This document shows positions 8,270-18,276 of a stretch of 51,671 bases of DNA, piece after piece; position 1 is the first letter of the stretch; each line of letters starts with the position of its first letter. Below the pieces are notes generated by a model that was given only the letters and a program-made list of their open reading frames with translations, ran no database searches and was not told where the DNA came from. The stretch is from contig JAMLJG010000019.1 in the NCBI GenBank assembly GCA_023953695.1, positions 1 to 51,671 of the forward strand, given 5' to 3'. A program made the position numbers and the translations under genes. The DNA is from Kiritimatiellia bacterium (GTDB taxonomy: Bacteria; Verrucomicrobiota; Kiritimatiellia; CAIVKH01).

Positions 8270-8659
8270 CTATTCCGCGCGGAGGAGGCGATGCAGCGCC
8301 TGCAAGTCGCGGTGGCCAGCGCGGAGGCTGTGATCGCGCAGGCGGAGGTAGAGGGTGAGGGCGCGCTCGCCTGTTGGCGTGAGGTGGGATCCGCCGCCGC
8401 GCGTGCCGCCGGTGTCGGATGCGACGAGGGGTTCGCGGAAGGCGGAATTGAGCGCTTCCACGAGTTGCCAGGCGCGCACGTAGCTCATGCCCATGGCGCG
8501 CGCGGCCTTGCTGATGGAGCCGGTTTGCTGAATCTGCTCCAGCAGTTGCGCTTTGCCCGGCCCGATGGTGGCCGCGATGATGCGCAACCGCGGCGGGCCG
8601 CTGGGTGTTTTTTCAAAGCGGGATCGCAGCGTTCGTCGTTTTTTGGGGCTGGTGGCCAT
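8270..8659 (-). CDS. modE: short ModE-type transcriptional regulator (DNA-binding domain only)
   Basis: A 129-aa winged helix-turn-helix protein of the ModE N-terminal type. GPGKAQLLEQIQQTGSISKAARAMGMSYVRAWQLVEALN (split here only by eye; residues ~33-71) is the LysR-like HTH. GGGSHLTPTGERALTLYLRL forms the wing and dimer helix. E. coli ModE is about 260 aa and carries two Mop (molbindin) repeats that bind molybdate. Here the protein stops after the DNA-binding part, so molybdate cannot be sensed the same way. It lies 26 bases after rpoD and just upstream of the ModE box. It most likely controls the adjacent porin-modAB operon. Confidence 0.88.
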   Translation of the reverse strand: MATSPKKRRTLRSRFEKTPSGPPRLRIIAATIGPGKAQLLEQIQQTGSISKAARAMGMSYVRAWQLVEALNSAFREPLVASDTGGTRGGGSHLTPTGERALTLYLRLRDHSLRAGHRDLQALHRLLRAE

Positions 8660-8685
8660 CGTGCTCCTGCCCGAATGCCGGGGGT

Positions 8686-10449
<1,764 letters not shown>

Positions 10450-10480
10450 GCGTTTCCCGAATTTGACCAGAATGGCCCCT

Positions 10481-10529
10481 ATTATACTGGAAGAGCGTAG
10501 GATGCTACACGAAGTTGGCGAAAAGTCAA
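10481..10529 (-). promoter_or_regulatory. candidate rpoD promoter region
   Basis: On the minus strand a perfect TATAAT lies at 10481-10486, about 32 bases ahead of the rpoD ATG, though its -35 is poor. Further upstream TTGACT (10524-10529) and TAGCAT (10502-10507) are 16 bases apart. Either or both may drive rpoD; the two could be alternative start sites. Confidence 0.4.
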
Positions 10530-10733
10530 GAAATCTGAGTCTACTTAAGGAGTCGGGGCGGCGCTTTCACGATTCTTTTGGACTTTTCGGACCTGATTCT
10601 TTTATCCGCATCGGCTTGATTTTGCACGGACTACTTTGGGGCGGCCAGACGGCGGCACCGGCGCGGGCTCGACGGCGGGCGGGCGGGCGGCGTAGAGTGC
10701 GGGGTCGGCAATCCCGCGAGAGGAGTGTGGTTT

Positions 10734-11675
10734 ATGAAGGACATTCTTTCGGCAGTGCGAAAACTGGCGCGACGCCATCGAGTGGAAGAGGGGAAGCGAT
10801 TTTGGCTGAAGGATTGTGATCCGGGCGATACGGGCGACCTTCAGAAGGAAGACAAGCCGCGCGCGCAGGAGGCGCTAAAGGCGAGCGTCCAGCTCATGGC
10901 GGAACTTCAGGACAAGCTGTATGCGCAGGATAAATGGTCGCTGTTGCTGGTGTTTCAGGCCATGGATGCGGCGGGGAAGGATGGAGCGATCAAGCATGTG
11001 ATGTCGGGGGTGAATCCGCAGGGGTGCCAGGTCTTTTCCTTCAAAGCGCCTTCGGCGGAGGAGTTGGACCACGACTTTCTGTGGCGCTGCCATCGCCACG
11101 CGCCGGAGCGGGGGCGGATCGGCATTTTCAATCGCTCGTATTACGAGGAGACCTTGGTCGTTCGCGTGCATCCGGAGTGGCTCGACAAGCAGCAGCTACC
11201 GCAGGAGCTGCGCGGCGAAAAGATATGGAAGCACCGTTTCAAGGATATCCGCGCATTCGAGCGCTATCTGCGCCGGAATGGAACGGTGGTGCTCAAGTTC
11301 TTCTTGAACGTGTCGAAGGAGGAGCAGCGGGAGCGCTTTTTGGAGCGGATTGATCTGCCGGAGAAGAATTGGAAGTTTTCCGCGGCCGACGTGCGGGAGC
11401 GCGGATTTTGGGATGATTATATGGCGGCGTATGAGGATGCGATTCGGAATACGGCGACGCCGGATGCGCCGTGGTATGTCGTGCCTGCGGACAACAAGTG
11501 GTACACGCGCGTCGTTGTGGCGTCGGCCATCATTGACGCATTGGATTCCATGAACCTGAAGTATCCGGACGTCAGCGAGGCCAAGCAAAAGGAACTTGCC
11601 GAAGCGCGGCGCGCCCTCATGGCTGAGGGAGGCGCTGAGAAAAGGAAGAAAAAGACCGCGCGTCGAACGCGTTAG
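10734..11675 (+). CDS. ppk2: polyphosphate kinase 2 family protein
   Basis: A 313-aa cytoplasmic PPK2-family phosphotransferase moving phosphate between polyphosphate and nucleotides. ATG at 10734 is preceded eight bases upstream by [24 protein letters not shown] is the family's N-terminal motif. The Walker A segment is [19 protein letters not shown] (about residues 74-92), followed by [25 protein letters not shown]. The lid and Walker B region includes [21 protein letters not shown]. The C-terminus has a basic tail [12 protein letters not shown]2 classes differ in preferring NMP, NDP or both; I cannot assign the class safely. The last bases overlap the stop of the small convergent zinc-ribbon gene. 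Confidence 0.92.
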   Translation: MKDILSAVRKLARRHRVEEGKRFWLKDCDPGDTGDLQKEDKPRAQEALKASVQLMAELQDKLYAQDKWSLLLVFQAMDAAGKDGAIKHVMSGVNPQGCQVFSFKAPSAEELDHDFLWRCHRHAPERGRIGIFNRSYYEETLVVRVHPEWLDKQQLPQELRGEKIWKHRFKDIRAFERYLRRNGTVVLKFFLNVSKEEQRERFLERIDLPEKNWKFSAADVRERGFWDDYMAAYEDAIRNTATPDAPWYVVPADNKWYTRVVVASAIIDALDSMNLKYPDVSEAKQKELAEARRALMAEGGAEKRKKKTARRTR

Positions 11676-11842
11676 CGATTCTTTTCCTTCCACAAATCGT
11701 CCGGCCCAAACTCGGGGCAGCAGGATGAGCGGGCCGAATAGCAATCCGCGCAGAACCAGCGCCCTTCGATGTTCAGGGCGTTGGGATTGCCGCAACGCTC
11801 GCAGGATTGCGACTCTTCCTCGACTCTGTTCTCGGTGTCCAT
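11672..11842 (-). CDS. small zinc-ribbon-like protein (56 aa)
   Basis: This small gene is easy to miss. Reading the minus strand from ATG at 11842 gives 56 residues ending at TAA 11672-11674, whose bases interlock with the ppk2 stop codon. The protein has two CxxC pairs, CERC at residues 14-17 and CADC at 31-34, spaced like a rubredoxin or zinc-ribbon fold. It ends with a [11 protein letters not shown] block followed by KEKNR. Short proteins with a CCPEF ending are, as I recall, conserved in several bacterial groups, but no function is known to me. It is divergent from the oxidoreductase gene. The cysteine spacing makes coding very likely; there is no strong ribosome binding site. Confidence 0.75.
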   Translation of the reverse strand: MDTENRVEEESQSCERCGNPNALNIEGRWFCADCYSARSSCCPEFGPDDLWKEKNR

Positions 11843-11974
11843 GGAGCTACTATCCGCCCGACGGAGTGGATTTCAAGTTTCCGCATCTGTCCATTCGCAT
11901 GCGCGGGAAATAGGCGTATCTTGAGCGTGTTGGAGCGCGGCTCGGTTGCGCGAGTTTTTGAGAGGAGTTCGGAA

Positions 11975-13153
11975 ATGCAGTCGTATCGGTATTTGATTGT
12001 GGGCGGAGGAATGACGGCGGATGCCGCGGTGCGCGGGATTCGCGAGTTGGATGCGTCGGGCTCGATCGGGTTGTTTAGCGCGGAGGCGGATGCGCCGTAC
12101 AGTCGGCCGCCGCTGTCGAAGAAACTATGGACGGGTCGTCCACTGGAGAAGATTTGGCTCGGCACGGAGGCGCACGGGGTTTCGATGCATTTGGGGCGCA
12201 GCATTGTTTCGCTGGATCCGGCTGCGAAGCGCGTGCGGGATGATCAGGGGAATGAATATGGATATGAGAAACTCCTGCTCGCGACGGGTGGCAGCCCGAA
12301 TCGCCTGCCCTTTGGCGGCGATGAGGTCATTTATCTTCGCACGGTTCAGGATTACAAACGACTCCGCGCGCTTTCGGACGCACACGCCCGATTTCTTGTC
12401 ATTGGTGCGGGGTTCATTGGCGCGGAGATTGCGGCTGCGCTCGCGATGCAGGGCAAGAACGTGACGATGGTGTTCCCCGGCTCTTCGATCGGCGACACGA
12501 TTTATCCGGCGGATGTGTCGGCCTTTCTGAACGGTGTCTATCGCGAGAAGGGCGTGACGTTGGTATCGAATGACACGGTGGTGGGTCTGGAGAAGACGGA
12601 GAGCGGTTTGCAGGTGCAGACGAAGGGTGGCAAGACGATTGAGGTGGATGGCGTGGTGGCTGGGATTGGCATTCATCCGAACACCGATTTGGCAAGATCC
12701 GCAGGTCTGAAGGTAGAGAATGGGATCGTGGTGGATCAGCGATTGCGCACGACGGCAGCGGATATATTTGCAGCGGGCGATGTGGCGCAGTTTCCCCATC
12801 CCGCGCTGGGTGTCCTGGCGCGCGTGGAGCACGAAGACAACGCGTTGAAAATGGGTCAGCAGGCCGGTCGGATCATGGCGGGCGCGAATGAAGACTATGC
12901 GCACACGCCCTATTTCTATTCGGATCTGTTTGAGTATGGGTTCGAGGCCGTGGGCCAACTCAGCAGCAAAGCGGAGATTGTGGCCGACTGGCAGGAGAAG
13001 TTCAAAACGGGTGTGGTCTATTACTTGACGGCCGGTCGCGTGCGCGGCGTGTTGCTGTGGAACGTTTGGGGTCAGACCGATGCGGGCGCAGCGCTGATCG
13101 CACAGCCGGGGCCGTTCAAGGCAGAGGACCTAATCGGTCGGATCAAGGGCTAG
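11975..13153 (+). CDS. FAD/NAD(P)-dependent oxidoreductase, ferredoxin-reductase/AIF-like
   Basis: A 392-aa two-Rossmann flavoprotein of the pyridine nucleotide-disulfide oxidoreductase class II group. The start at 11975 has GAGGAG seven bases upstream. FAD-binding motif YLIVGGGMTADAAVRGI is at residues 6-22. The NAD(P)H motif FLVIGAGFIGAEIAAALAMQG is around 139-159. The second FAD motif TTAADIFAAGDVAQFP is near 261-276. A C-terminal reductase domain with YLTAGRVRGVLLWNVWG follows. No redox-active CxxxxC is visible, which separates it from glutathione/lipoamide reductases and fits ferredoxin or rubredoxin reductase types. The electron acceptor is unknown. A 29-base gap leads to the AlkA-type gene. 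Confidence 0.87.
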   Translation: MQSYRYLIVGGGMTADAAVRGIRELDASGSIGLFSAEADAPYSRPPLSKKLWTGRPLEKIWLGTEAHGVSMHLGRSIVSLDPAAKRVRDDQGNEYGYEKLLLATGGSPNRLPFGGDEVIYLRTVQDYKRLRALSDAHARFLVIGAGFIGAEIAAALAMQGKNVTMVFPGSSIGDTIYPADVSAFLNGVYREKGVTLVSNDTVVGLEKTESGLQVQTKGGKTIEVDGVVAGIGIHPNTDLARSAGLKVENGIVVDQRLRTTAADIFAAGDVAQFPHPALGVLARVEHEDNALKMGQQAGRIMAGANEDYAHTPYFYSDLFEYGFEAVGQLSSKAEIVADWQEKFKTGVVYYLTAGRVRGVLLWNVWGQTDAGAALIAQPGPFKAEDLIGRIKG

Positions 13154-13182
13154 CAGCGAATCGCGCTCGATCGCGGGGCGAG

Positions 13183-14112
13183 GTGAAACGAATTGAGATA
13201 GAGGTTGTTCCGGTTCCGCCATTTCGGCTGGATTTGACGGCGTGGACCCTGCGCCGTCGCGCGGAGAATATCGTTGATCGGTGGGATGGCGAGACCTACA
13301 GACGAGTCGTGATTGGGCGCGATGGGAAGCCGTTCGAGATTGCGGTTCGGCAGGAAGGCCCGCCCTCGAGCGCCACCTTGCGCGTTTCCATCGCTTGCAA
13401 GAAGGCAACGGAACGCATAAAGCGGGAAGCCCGCGAGGCCGTGGAGCGCCTGCTCGGCACCGCTATTGATTTGGCTCCGTTTTATCGGATGGCCCGGCGC
13501 GACAAGGTATTGTGGCCGGTGGCGGAGCAGTTCCGCGGATTCAAGCCGCCGCGTCTCCTCACGCGTTTCGAGTCCTTGGTGAACGCCATTGGCTGCCAGC
13601 AGCTCACCCTCACGATGGGGATTCGGCTGATCGGGAGTTTGACGGTCGCGTATGGCCTGCCGTGGGAAAGCGAAGCCGGAACGGCGTACGCATTCCCGCG
13701 CCCTACCGATTTGGTGCATGCGGATCCCGAAGTGATGCGCGCGATGAAATATAGCTATCGCAAGGCGGAGTATATCATTGGCATGGCGCGGGCGATTGCG
13801 AGTGGCGAGCTGAGTGTGGATTCGATTGATGCGATGGATGATGCTGCGGCGATTGCGCGACTCTGCGAATGGAAGGGGATCGGGCGATGGACTGCGGAAT
13901 ATGCGCTGCTGCGCGGGTGGGGGCGAACCCACATCTTTCCGGGAGACGACGTGGGCGCACGAAAGAATATCGAGCTTTGGTTGGGGCTTCCGTCCAAATT
14001 GAACTATGAGACAACGCAAACGCTGTTGGCTCCGTGGGAGGGTTATGGGGGGTTGCTCTATTTCCACATGCTGTTGAGGAACCTGGCGAATAAGTCAGTT
14101 GTGACGGTCTGA
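13183..14112 (+). CDS. DNA-3-methyladenine glycosylase II-like (HhH-GPD)
   Basis: A 309-aa base-excision repair glycosylase of the AlkA type, removing alkylated purines. The frame opens in the previous gene, but the GTG at 13183 starts the family sequence (VKRIEIEVVPVPPFRLDLTAWTLRR). The first ~110 residues are the AlkA N-terminal domain. The HhH-GPD domain follows, with FESLVNAIGCQQLTLTMGIRL and the hairpin WKGIGRWTAEYALLRGWGR near 231-249. The catalytic Asp is in FPGDDVGARK around residue 255. No iron-sulfur cluster cysteines are expected in this subclass and none is seen. Downstream DUF488 starts 12 bases later, so the two may share a transcript. Confidence 0.87.
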   Translation: MKRIEIEVVPVPPFRLDLTAWTLRRRAENIVDRWDGETYRRVVIGRDGKPFEIAVRQEGPPSSATLRVSIACKKATERIKREAREAVERLLGTAIDLAPFYRMARRDKVLWPVAEQFRGFKPPRLLTRFESLVNAIGCQQLTLTMGIRLIGSLTVAYGLPWESEAGTAYAFPRPTDLVHADPEVMRAMKYSYRKAEYIIGMARAIASGELSVDSIDAMDDAAAIARLCEWKGIGRWTAEYALLRGWGRTHIFPGDDVGARKNIELWLGLPSKLNYETTQTLLAPWEGYGGLLYFHMLLRNLANKSVVTV

Positions 14113-14124
14113 AAGGGGTGCGCC

Positions 14125-14478
14125 ATGATCAAAATTAAACGCGTGTATGAAGAGGCGGAAGCGAGCGATGGGGTTCGATTCCTCGTCGAGCGTTTGTGGC
14201 CGCGCGGGGTGAAGAAAGAGGCGCTGAAAATGGAAGCCTGGCTGAAGGATGTTGCGCCGAGCACGGAGTTGCGCAAGTGGTTCGGTCACGACCCGGCGAA
14301 GTGGCCAGATTTTCAGAAGCGCTATCGCGCTGAACTGGACATGAATCGAGCCGCGTTGCAGCCCATTTTGTCGGCCGCGAAGAAGGGCGATGTGACGCTG
14401 CTCTTCAGTTCACACGACGAAGAGCACAACAACGCGGTCGTGCTTCAGGAATACGCGAAGAAGCGCGCGGCGAAATAG
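14125..14478 (+). CDS. DUF488 family protein
   Basis: A 117-aa cytoplasmic protein of the DUF488 family (YeaO-like). The hallmarks are GVRFLVERLWPRGVKKE at residues ~16-32, ELRKWFGHDPAKWPDFQKRYR in the middle, and VTLLFSSHDEEHNNAVVLQEY near the C-terminus. The biochemical function is not established. It follows the glycosylase gene by 12 bases and has AGGGG ahead of the ATG. Length is typical for the family. Confidence 0.9.
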   Translation: MIKIKRVYEEAEASDGVRFLVERLWPRGVKKEALKMEAWLKDVAPSTELRKWFGHDPAKWPDFQKRYRAELDMNRAALQPILSAAKKGDVTLLFSSHDEEHNNAVVLQEYAKKRAAK

Positions 14479-14589
14479 CGCGGATAAAAAAGGCGTGCGC
14501 GGCGAGTTGCAAATTTGCTGCCGTGACGGATGTTGATCCGTTGGCGCGTGCCAACAGCCGCAAGTTGATATTCTTAATGTGGAGATCAG

Positions 14590-14850
14590 ATGACTCAGCA
14601 ACACCTACACCTCTCGCCGGACAACATCTATCCTTTCGATGCGCGCGGAATTGCGAAGCGGTTTCGCCACGCGGCCATCTTCGGGGCATTGGATGCGCTC
14701 AAGCCGGGCGAGACCATGCGCTTTTGTAACGATCACGATCCCCTGCCGCTCCTGGCGCAGTTGCAGACGCGGTATCTGGATCGCGTTTCCATTCAGTACC
14801 AACGCCGCGACCCGGGCGAGATCATCATTGATTTCAATGTGGTGAAGTAG
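14590..14850 (+). CDS. DUF2249 domain protein
   Basis: An 86-aa protein with the DUF2249 pattern: LDARG-like YPFDARGIAKRFRHAAIFGALDALKPGE, then FCNDHDPLPLLAQLQTRY, where the NDHDPxPL motif is the family signature. It ends with a beta strand IIIDFNVVK. In other bacteria such proteins often accompany denitrification and nitric-oxide genes and are suspected metal or redox helpers; the role is not proven. GGAG lies just ahead of the ATG. It stands 111 bases after DUF488 and 62 before the FmdE-like gene on the same strand. Confidence 0.88.
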   Translation: MTQQHLHLSPDNIYPFDARGIAKRFRHAAIFGALDALKPGETMRFCNDHDPLPLLAQLQTRYLDRVSIQYQRRDPGEIIIDFNVVK

Positions 14851-14912
14851 CGCCGTTCGTTGGCGGATTCCCGTTCGTTGAGAATGCGTGTTCGATGCAG
14901 AAGGAGTGACCC

Positions 14913-15536
14913 GTGAGTGTGTGGAGTGAAAAGTTGCCCGCGTTTTTTGACCAGGCCCCTGTTATTTTCATGCGGGATCCGCTCGCGCAGTTTTTGAGCG
15001 CGGCGGAAGGCGGGGTTCTGCGCTACACGTATACGGATGTCGTTCGGTTTGCGGGCCACTCCTGTCCGACCGTTGCAGGCGCGTTCTTGATGACGCGAGC
15101 GGCGTTCAAGAAACTGTATGGCGATGCGTTGCCGGAGCGTGGCGCGATCCGCGTGGAGGTCACAGGCGGAGCGCAGGCGGGCGTGGTCGGTGTGACGGCG
15201 AGTGTGGTGACACTGATTACGGGCGCGACTGTGGATACGGGGTTCCGGGGCATTGGCGGGCAGTTTTGTCGGCGTCAATTGATGTCGTTTGATGCGGATA
15301 TCGAGGGCGAGCTTCGATTCCGCCGTGTTGATGGGGGAAACTCCGTCACAACCTCCGCTCATGTGGAGCATGTCCCATCGGATCCGCGCCTGATGGAGCT
15401 TTTCCCGCTTCATATTCAGGGGCAGACGACCCCCGAGCAGGCCGCGCTCTTCGGGGAATTGTGGCAGGATCGCGTCAAGCGGATGCTGCTAGAGTATGCC
15501 GATGATCCGATGGTGATCTCAATTCGCGAGGATTAG
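14913..15536 (+). CDS. FmdE-like protein
   Basis: A 207-aa protein starting at GTG with AAGGAG about seven bases upstream. FAGHSCPTVAGAFLMTRAAFKKLYG (residues ~47-71) resembles the GHxCP motif of FmdE-type proteins, which bind a metal through Cys and His. The middle section, GAIRVEVTGGAQAGVVGVTASVVTLITGA and RGIGGQFCRRQLMSF, contains a second Cys. The C-terminal third is charged and probably helical. FmdE itself is named from a formylmethanofuran dehydrogenase operon, but no methanogenesis gene is here, so the name indicates fold only. The family assignment is from motif memory. Confidence 0.6.
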   Translation: MSVWSEKLPAFFDQAPVIFMRDPLAQFLSAAEGGVLRYTYTDVVRFAGHSCPTVAGAFLMTRAAFKKLYGDALPERGAIRVEVTGGAQAGVVGVTASVVTLITGATVDTGFRGIGGQFCRRQLMSFDADIEGELRFRRVDGGNSVTTSAHVEHVPSDPRLMELFPLHIQGQTTPEQAALFGELWQDRVKRMLLEYADDPMVISIRED

Positions 15537-15563
15537 CCCCCATTTTTTGCGGCGAATTCGCGG

Positions 15564-15591
15564 TTGACATCCTTCTTTCGTGAAGTAGGTT
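15564..15591 (+). promoter_or_regulatory. promoter with consensus -35
   Basis: TTGACA at 15564-15569 is a perfect -35. A weak -10, TAGGTT at 15586-15591, follows after 16 bases. A 10-base palindrome GCGAATTCGC (15552-15561) abuts the -35 and could be an operator. The leader to the secreted-protein ATG would be about 105 bases. Confidence 0.5.
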
Positions 15592-15701
15592 TGCGCGATC
15601 TTTGCGTCGGTTTTAGAGAGGGAGGGCGTTGCCACGCGGGGTTGCGGTCTCCCTGTCTTCAAATCGCGCTGGCGCAGAGGTCCCAAACAAATAAGGGAAG
15701 A

Positions 15702-17402
15702 ATGAGCGCTAAAAAATCGGTCCGACTAGCAGTAATCGCCACTCTGTGCCTCAGCGGGATATCCAGCTTTGCACAGATTGAATTCACAGAAACATTCACA
15801 TCCAACGTCGCCAACTGGCGCGCCAACTCTGGCGGCTCGAATATGACGTGGGTCGCGAGCGGAGGGCCCGGCGGCACGAACGATGCCTACGCGAGCAATC
15901 CGCACATATCCTTCGCAGGAAACACCGATGGTCAATATCCGGTGATTGTGCGCGGACATGTCGGCTATGGCAGCAGTGGAGGCGTGTTTGCGGGAAACTG
16001 GCTGACATCCGGGGTGTATGCGCTCACGGTGGATTTGCGGCACAACCTGGGCGTTCCTGCGACGGTTGTGATTCGAACCGCCGGCAATCCGGGGCTGGGC
16101 ACCGCCATTTTCCCCGATACTCAGTTGGCCTCCGATACATGGGGTCGGTATGTACTCCCTATTTCGGCAGACATTGCGGGTTACGCAGTGCGCAGTTATG
16201 AGGCGGGCAGCTTCTCGGCGAACTTTGCCTTTGTTGACAAGTTGCAATTCGGGTTGGTTGTGCCTCCGGGTTTTGGCGGCTCGACGAATCTCTACACACT
16301 CGATGTGGACAATGTGGGGATCCGTTTGAGCGGTACGAACGGGTGGGGCGGCGAGACTTTCTCGGCGGCGTCCCCGACCTATGATCGCTGGATGTATCAA
16401 TTCAACATGTCCTCGCCCGCGGGCAATCGTCCGGATGCGGGCACGTTCATGACGGATGACAACCGCTTCGATTATCGCGATGCGCAGGCCTATTTCGCGT
16501 TTTCGTTGACGAATGACATCCCCACGGGGTTGGGAGCCGAGAACTATGAAGTGCTTTCCTGCCGCGTGAACATCACGATGGGCGGGGGCGAGGCGGTGTA
16601 TGACGACACGCAGGATGGTTGGGAAACGTATTTGTATCCGACCAACTTTGTGGATTCGGATTCCGGTCGGCCCATGGAGCTTTTCGGAGCGGGTTGGCGG
16701 AATGGCTTTACGCCGTGGACGTTTGGCGAGGATGGGGCGTATCCGGTGCCGCCGCTCTGGGATTGGGGCAACACCAATGCGTATGTGTGGAAGAACATCC
16801 GCAATGTGTATGCACTCGGATACAAGGACGGTCAGCCTGTGGATGTTTCGAACAGCATTGATCCGGACAATACGGGAACCAATGGCTACGATCCGGTGGT
16901 CTTCGCCATCGGCAAGACCGATTTGACGCCGGGTGACAGTGTTCCGCAGGGTACAACGTTTGCCTTTGATATTGATACGGCGAACACGAACATCCAGGCC
17001 TATCTGGCCAATTCGCTGAATGATGGCATTGTGAGCTTTGTCCTGGCCTCGCTTCACTTCTCGACGCAGACGAATCAGACGGGGTATCCGATCTGGGATC
17101 AGAAAGAGTCCGTTGTCGGCACCCCGGCATCGCTTGAGCTGACCTATCGCGTGGCAGGTTCGGGGCCGCAGCTTGACATTGAGCAGAGTGGGGATGTTCA
17201 GGTGGTTCGCTGGCCTCTTTCCGGCGCGCGCGGGCTTCTCGAAGCGACGAAGAATCTCGATCCAGCGGCCACGAATGGAGTGTGGCAACCGGTTTTTGTG
17301 CAGGTCACAACCAATGACACGCATATTGAGGCCGTGCTTCCAAAACACACGGGAACCAACGATATCGGGAACACATGGTTCCTTCGCTTGAGACAGCCCT
17401 GA
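15702..17402 (+). CDS. large secreted protein, function unknown
   Basis: A 566-aa exported protein. The ATG at 15702 follows AGGGAAG; residues 1-23 are a signal peptide ending GISSFAQ. Residues ~27-210 (FTETFTSNVANWRANSGG onward) look like a carbohydrate-binding or discoidin-like beta-sandwich seen in PVC exoproteins. The remainder is rich in Gly, Asn, Asp and aromatic residues. The last ~70 residues (LLEATKNLDPAATNGVWQP to WFLRLRQP) form a short beta domain common at the C-termini of secreted PVC proteins. No catalytic motif is recognisable. Its end overlaps the pseudopilin gene by 28 bases, suggesting that the pair is co-expressed. Confidence 0.8.
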   Translation: MSAKKSVRLAVIATLCLSGISSFAQIEFTETFTSNVANWRANSGGSNMTWVASGGPGGTNDAYASNPHISFAGNTDGQYPVIVRGHVGYGSSGGVFAGNWLTSGVYALTVDLRHNLGVPATVVIRTAGNPGLGTAIFPDTQLASDTWGRYVLPISADIAGYAVRSYEAGSFSANFAFVDKLQFGLVVPPGFGGSTNLYTLDVDNVGIRLSGTNGWGGETFSAASPTYDRWMYQFNMSSPAGNRPDAGTFMTDDNRFDYRDAQAYFAFSLTNDIPTGLGAENYEVLSCRVNITMGGGEAVYDDTQDGWETYLYPTNFVDSDSGRPMELFGAGWRNGFTPWTFGEDGAYPVPPLWDWGNTNAYVWKNIRNVYALGYKDGQPVDVSNSIDPDNTGTNGYDPVVFAIGKTDLTPGDSVPQGTTFAFDIDTANTNIQAYLANSLNDGIVSFVLASLHFSTQTNQTGYPIWDQKESVVGTPASLELTYRVAGSGPQLDIEQSGDVQVVRWPLSGARGLLEATKNLDPAATNGVWQPVFVQVTTNDTHIEAVLPKHTGTNDIGNTWFLRLRQP

Positions 17403-18214
17403 GCACGCGACGTCAAGGGTTTACGCTGATCGAGCTGCTGGTGGTCATTGTGATCATCGTCGTGCTCGCCGTGTTGCACATTCCTGCGGTTGCGAAGTTT
17501 CGGAGTATGGCGCGAGCTTCGCAGGAGCAGGCGATGGGGCGGTCGCTTATGGTAGGCGTGTTTAACTATGCTGCCGATCACGGCGGCGAAGTGATTCACG
17601 GCTACTGTAAGCACCCGATCGCCCCAGAGGAACTGCCGATTCAGCCGCAGACGGCGGAGGAGGTGGCGCGCTATCCCCTCCGCCTGATCAAGTACATCGG
17701 AAGTTACGACAAGCGGATCATGGTCGCGGAGTCGAAGGGGTGGTTCAAGCCGCTGGGCGAGGCGAATTCCTACGATATCAGCGTCTTTCCCTCCATGGGG
17801 ATGAATATCTTCTATGTGGGAGGAGATGAGAGCGGCAATGATAGCGGCGGTATAAAGCCGATCCAAGCTCACTTCGACCGATTTGGCAAGTTCTGTATTA
17901 CGCACATTGGCGATGCGCAAACGCCGTCGCGCCAGATTGTGTTTGTGAGTGCAAGAACGACATCGGGGGGGGTGGTGCCTGGCTATTTCAAGGTTGTGGC
18001 ACCGAAGATTATGGGGGCGAAGTGGGCCGGCGCTCCATTCACGGAAGACAGCGATGCCGGGCAGTATGGCTACGTTGACTTCCGCTATGACGGCAAGGCG
18101 ATTGTGGCGCATTTGGATGGACACGTGGAGAAGCTGGACGAGACGGCGTTGCGCGATATGCGGCGATGGTCCGATATGGCTTCGCGCGCGGATGATCCGA
18201 ATTGGTCGCTCTGA
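17375..18214 (+). CDS. type II secretion/pilin-like protein (prepilin leader, DGH motif)
   Basis: A 279-aa protein with a class III leader. RRQGFTLIELLVVIVIIVV (residues ~12-30) carries the prepilin peptidase site after Gly and the Glu at +5, then a single hydrophobic helix. Such proteins with a globular domain and a C-terminal H-x-DGHVE block (here AHLDGHVEKL) are abundant in Planctomycetes, Verrucomicrobia and Lentisphaerae. Their task is unproven, with secretion or envelope assembly suspected. Cysteines occur only at CKHPIAP and FCITHIG. The start overlaps the preceding exoprotein gene by 28 bases. A strong terminator follows. Confidence 0.88.
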   Translation: MVPSLETALSTRRQGFTLIELLVVIVIIVVLAVLHIPAVAKFRSMARASQEQAMGRSLMVGVFNYAADHGGEVIHGYCKHPIAPEELPIQPQTAEEVARYPLRLIKYIGSYDKRIMVAESKGWFKPLGEANSYDISVFPSMGMNIFYVGGDESGNDSGGIKPIQAHFDRFGKFCITHIGDAQTPSRQIVFVSARTTSGGVVPGYFKVVAPKIMGAKWAGAPFTEDSDAGQYGYVDFRYDGKAIVAHLDGHVEKLDETALRDMRRWSDMASRADDPNWSL

Positions 18215-18240
18215 TGGTTGTCGAGATTGCGTGTTTAGTT

Positions 18241-18268
18241 ATGCCGCCCGGTTCGGGCGGCATTTTTC
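18241..18268 (+). terminator. intrinsic terminator
   Basis: ATGCCGCCCG and CGGGCGGCAT form a GC-rich stem with a tiny loop, followed by TTTTT. It lies 26 bases after the pseudopilin stop and ends that transcript. The T-run is on the plus strand only, so it is not clearly active for the convergent glycerate kinase gene. Confidence 0.85.
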
Positions 18269-18276
18269 TAACTGGC

